A stretch of DNA of 64,000 nt from DATARR01 sp036376245 (GTDB taxonomy: Bacteria > Acidobacteriota > Thermoanaerobaculia > Multivoradales > UBA5704): positions 138,978 to 202,977 of the forward strand of contig DASVAS010000067.1 of NCBI GenBank assembly GCA_036376245.1, in the 5' to 3' direction. The number at the start of each line of letters is the position of its first letter. The first letter of the stretch is position 1. A program made the translations under genes and the position numbers. This document shows, one piece after another, positions 62,328 through 64,000 of the stretch. The notes beneath the pieces were generated by a model that saw only the letters and a list, made by a program, of their open reading frames with translations, was not told the DNA's origin and ran no database searches.

Positions 62328-62527
62328 GGGGCGGTCTACCCTTCGAGGCCTCACCCTCGGTCCCTCTCCCATCTCCCTGCCGCCCGCCCCCGGGAGAGGG
62401 AGGGCCCTGCGATTGAGGTCTTTTTGAGATCGGCAAGATCGCTTCCTCAACGTTCCCCCTCTCCCGGCCGGGCGGGAGGGCGGTGGGAGAGGGGGCCAGG
62501 GGGTGAGGTCTCGAAGGGCAGGCCGCC
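62328..62527. repeat. Interspersed palindromic repeat, copy C (inverted)
   Basis: This copy is close to the reverse complement of copy A over its full length, including the inner block TTGAGATCGGCAAGATCGCT. The outer arms CTTCGAGGCCTCACCC and GGGTGAGGTCTCGAAGG are inverted. It fills the gap between the FkbH-like gene and the YqhA-family gene; no gene is seen there. Confidence 0.9.
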
Positions 62528-62555
62528 TCAGCCGGCAAGATCGCCTTGGAGACCG

Positions 62556-63074
62556 CTAATGCCCCGCCTTCCCATGCGTCAGCCACAACGCCGCCGACAC
62601 CAGCATCACCCCGAGGGCCAGCCACAGCAGCTCCAGCGAGGTCTGGATCTCCAGTTGCAGCGCGTACTCGAAGAACTTCACCACCAGGATCAGCAGCACC
62701 ACCTTGGCGAGGCGGTCCTTGAGGTCGTCCAGGCTGCGGATCAGCAGCAGGCGCTCGGCGAACTCCGAGCCTTCGGCGATGTCGATGCGGCTGACGAAGA
62801 GCTCGTACAGCCCCAGGGCGAAGATGAACATGATGGTGGCCAGCAGGTAGCCGTCCACCACCTCCACCACGTGGGTCACGATGGAAGAGCGCGCCTCCAT
62901 CCGGTCGGCGTCCGCGGTCTCCGGGTAGTGCAGCATGTGCCCGAGCAGGCCGACCGCGTCCATCGTCGACACGAAGAACATGCCGAACGCCACCGCCAGG
63001 CTGGCCAGCACCGCCACCAGCACCACCAGCCGGCTCTGCCAGAGGCCCTTCTCGAAGAGGGATTCGATTCCCAT
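62556..63074 (-). CDS. YqhA family (UPF0114) membrane protein
   Basis: The 172-residue protein has four hydrophobic helices and the motifs FEKGLWQSRLVVLV near the start and LYELFVSRIDIAEGS in the middle, which are typical of the family. The function is not established. The start at 63074 is followed by ESLFEKG; GGAG is not seen at good spacing. It is divergent from the lipoprotein gene by 52 bases. Confidence 0.88.
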   Translation of the reverse strand: MGIESLFEKGLWQSRLVVLVAVLASLAVAFGMFFVSTMDAVGLLGHMLHYPETADADRMEARSSIVTHVVEVVDGYLLATIMFIFALGLYELFVSRIDIAEGSEFAERLLLIRSLDDLKDRLAKVVLLILVVKFFEYALQLEIQTSLELLWLALGVMLVSAALWLTHGKAGH

Positions 63075-63126
63075 AGGAGGGGCGTAGGATATCCGAAGGC
63101 GCGCGCCGCCTGAAAGGAGGCCCTGT

Positions 63127-63729
63127 ATGAAAAGCTTCGGCATCGTCATCCTCCTCTCCCTTTCCCTGCTTGCCGGAGGCTGCGCGAGCGTGAAGATCCC
63201 GCCCAAGCTGACGCCCGCCGAGCGGGACCTCGTCCAGGCGACGAAGATCCACGCCGTGGTGGGAGTCCAGACCGACGAGTATCCCGTCTACTCGAACAAG
63301 CTGGCCGACGCCCTCCGCCGGACCGGACTGTTCGACGAGGTCGCCCTGATCGACGACCTCCAGCGCGAGCCCGATCTCATCGCCACCGTGGAGAAGCACG
63401 TCTACGGCGCGCCGGGCATCCCCGTCTTCGCCCTGTTGACCTTCGGCGTCATTCCGTCCTCGGCGGAGGAGACCCACGGCTACGTCTTCTCCCTGCGCCC
63501 GGCCCGGACGGGGGCCGCGCCGGTGCTCCTCGACGTCCGCTACTCGGGCAAGACGACGCTCGGCTGGGTCGCCCTGCTGATGAACCTCTCGACGCAGCGC
63601 ACCATCAAGGATCCCTACAAGACCGACCGTCTCAACGACACCTTGAAGGCCGCCATCGCGAAGCGGGCCGGGGAGATCCAGGCGCTGATTCCCGGCGACG
63701 GGGGCGGGGGAGGGCGGGCGGGCCGATAA
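63127..63729 (+). CDS. Lipoprotein of unknown function
   Basis: The 200-residue product has a lipoprotein signal ending LLAGGC (Cys19), a mixed alpha/beta body and a Gly/Arg tail. AAAGGAGG lies nine bases before the ATG. The middle segment (IPVFALLTFGVIPSSAEETHGY) resembles periplasmic small-domain lipoproteins related to outer-membrane assembly, but I cannot assign a family. Confidence 0.75.
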   Translation: MKSFGIVILLSLSLLAGGCASVKIPPKLTPAERDLVQATKIHAVVGVQTDEYPVYSNKLADALRRTGLFDEVALIDDLQREPDLIATVEKHVYGAPGIPVFALLTFGVIPSSAEETHGYVFSLRPARTGAAPVLLDVRYSGKTTLGWVALLMNLSTQRTIKDPYKTDRLNDTLKAAIAKRAGEIQALIPGDGGGGGRAGR

Positions 63730-63733
63730 CAGG

Positions 63734-63896
63734 GTTCAGGGCGGTCGTTGGTGGCTGGGGCGGGATGCCCTTCGAGACCTCACCCCCTGGCCCCCTCTCC
63801 CAGCGCCCACCCGCCCGTCCGGGAGAGGGGGAACGATGAGGAAGCGATCTTGCCGATCTCAAGAAAACCTGGATCGCAGGGCCCTCCCCATGGGAA
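63734..63896. repeat. Interspersed palindromic repeat, copy D (3' truncated)
   Basis: The copy has the same left half and core (GAGGAAGCGATCTTGCCGAT) as copy A but loses the right outer arm at about 63885, where unrelated sequence (ATGGGAAGGCCGAGGACA) takes over. Confidence 0.85.
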
Positions 63897-63913
63897 GGCC
63901 GAGGACATATGAA

Positions 63914-64000
63914 GTTCAGGGCGGTCGTTGGTGGCGGGGGCGGGATGCCCTTCGAGACCTCACCCCCTGGCCCCCTCTCCCAGCGCCCACCCGCCCGTCC
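63914..64000. repeat. Interspersed palindromic repeat, copy E (cut by window end)
   Basis: The 87 bases repeat 63734-63820 exactly with one base changed (CTGGGG versus CGGGGG), at an offset of 180 bp in the same orientation. The copy runs off the window. Confidence 0.85.

Overview
The window is very G+C-rich, densely packed bacterial DNA from a Gram-negative, outer-membrane-bearing organism: it has a TamB-like protein, a BamA/TamA-like barrel, a PagL-like lipid A deacylase and an outer-membrane polysaccharide exporter. Gene order (thrS-infC-rpmI-rplT-pheS-pheT, zapA, 6S RNA, rny, a ymdB-like gene), a short PheT and an exosortase-type polysaccharide locus together suggest Acidobacteriota, perhaps near Thermoanaerobaculia. 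That placement is inference; no database was searched. REGION 1 (1-3600): the tail of a membrane glycosyltransferase, a convergent YfhO-like membrane protein, one copy of a palindromic repeat, and two valine tRNAs (GAC, CAC). REGION 2 (3.6-16.2 kb): translation and cell-cycle core. It holds thrS, infC (apparently with a non-canonical start codon), rpmI, rplT, pheS, pheT without the usual tRNA-binding domain, a ZapB-like coiled coil, zapA, a 187-nt 6S RNA candidate, rny and a YmdB-like phosphoesterase. An opposite-strand block (pyrD, an AAA ATPase and a TOPRIM-like protein) lies between the ZapB-like gene and zapA; the ATPase/TOPRIM pair resembles OLD/PARIS-type defence modules. REGION 3 (16.2-31.5 kb): envelope genes. 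A pseudopilin-like secreted protein, a polyprenyl-phosphate sugar transferase pair (GT2 plus GT39), a second GT39 enzyme and a PagL-like enzyme suggest lipid A or surface glycan modification. A Trm112-like protein, an O-antigen-ligase-like protein, tlyA and nadK follow, then a TamB/BamA-like outer-membrane biogenesis pair. REGION 4 (31.5-35.5 kb): a 21-bp minisatellite, a DUF433/DUF5615 toxin-antitoxin pair behind a 20-bp palindrome, a TonB-C lipoprotein, ribBA and a glycosyltransferase. REGION 5 (35.5-62.3 kb): a large exopolysaccharide locus of the exosortase A (XrtA/PEP-CTERM) type. It has export protein, outer-membrane barrel, chain-length protein, BY-kinase, initiating sugar transferase, several glycosyltransferases, an O-ligase, three asparagine-synthase-like amidotransferases, a polysaccharide deacetylase, a FemAB-like protein, a GT2 and a catalytically degenerate GT2, a YbhN-like membrane protein and an FkbH-like protein. 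No exosortase, PEP-CTERM protein or two-component regulator is visible here. Four sigma-54-like (-24/-12) promoters lie in the intergenic regions of the locus, which suggests RpoN control. A small secreted six-cysteine peptide is divergent from the first amidotransferase. REGION 6 (62.3-64 kb): a YqhA-family membrane protein, a lipoprotein and further copies of the palindromic repeat, two of them as a direct repeat with an exact 180-bp offset.
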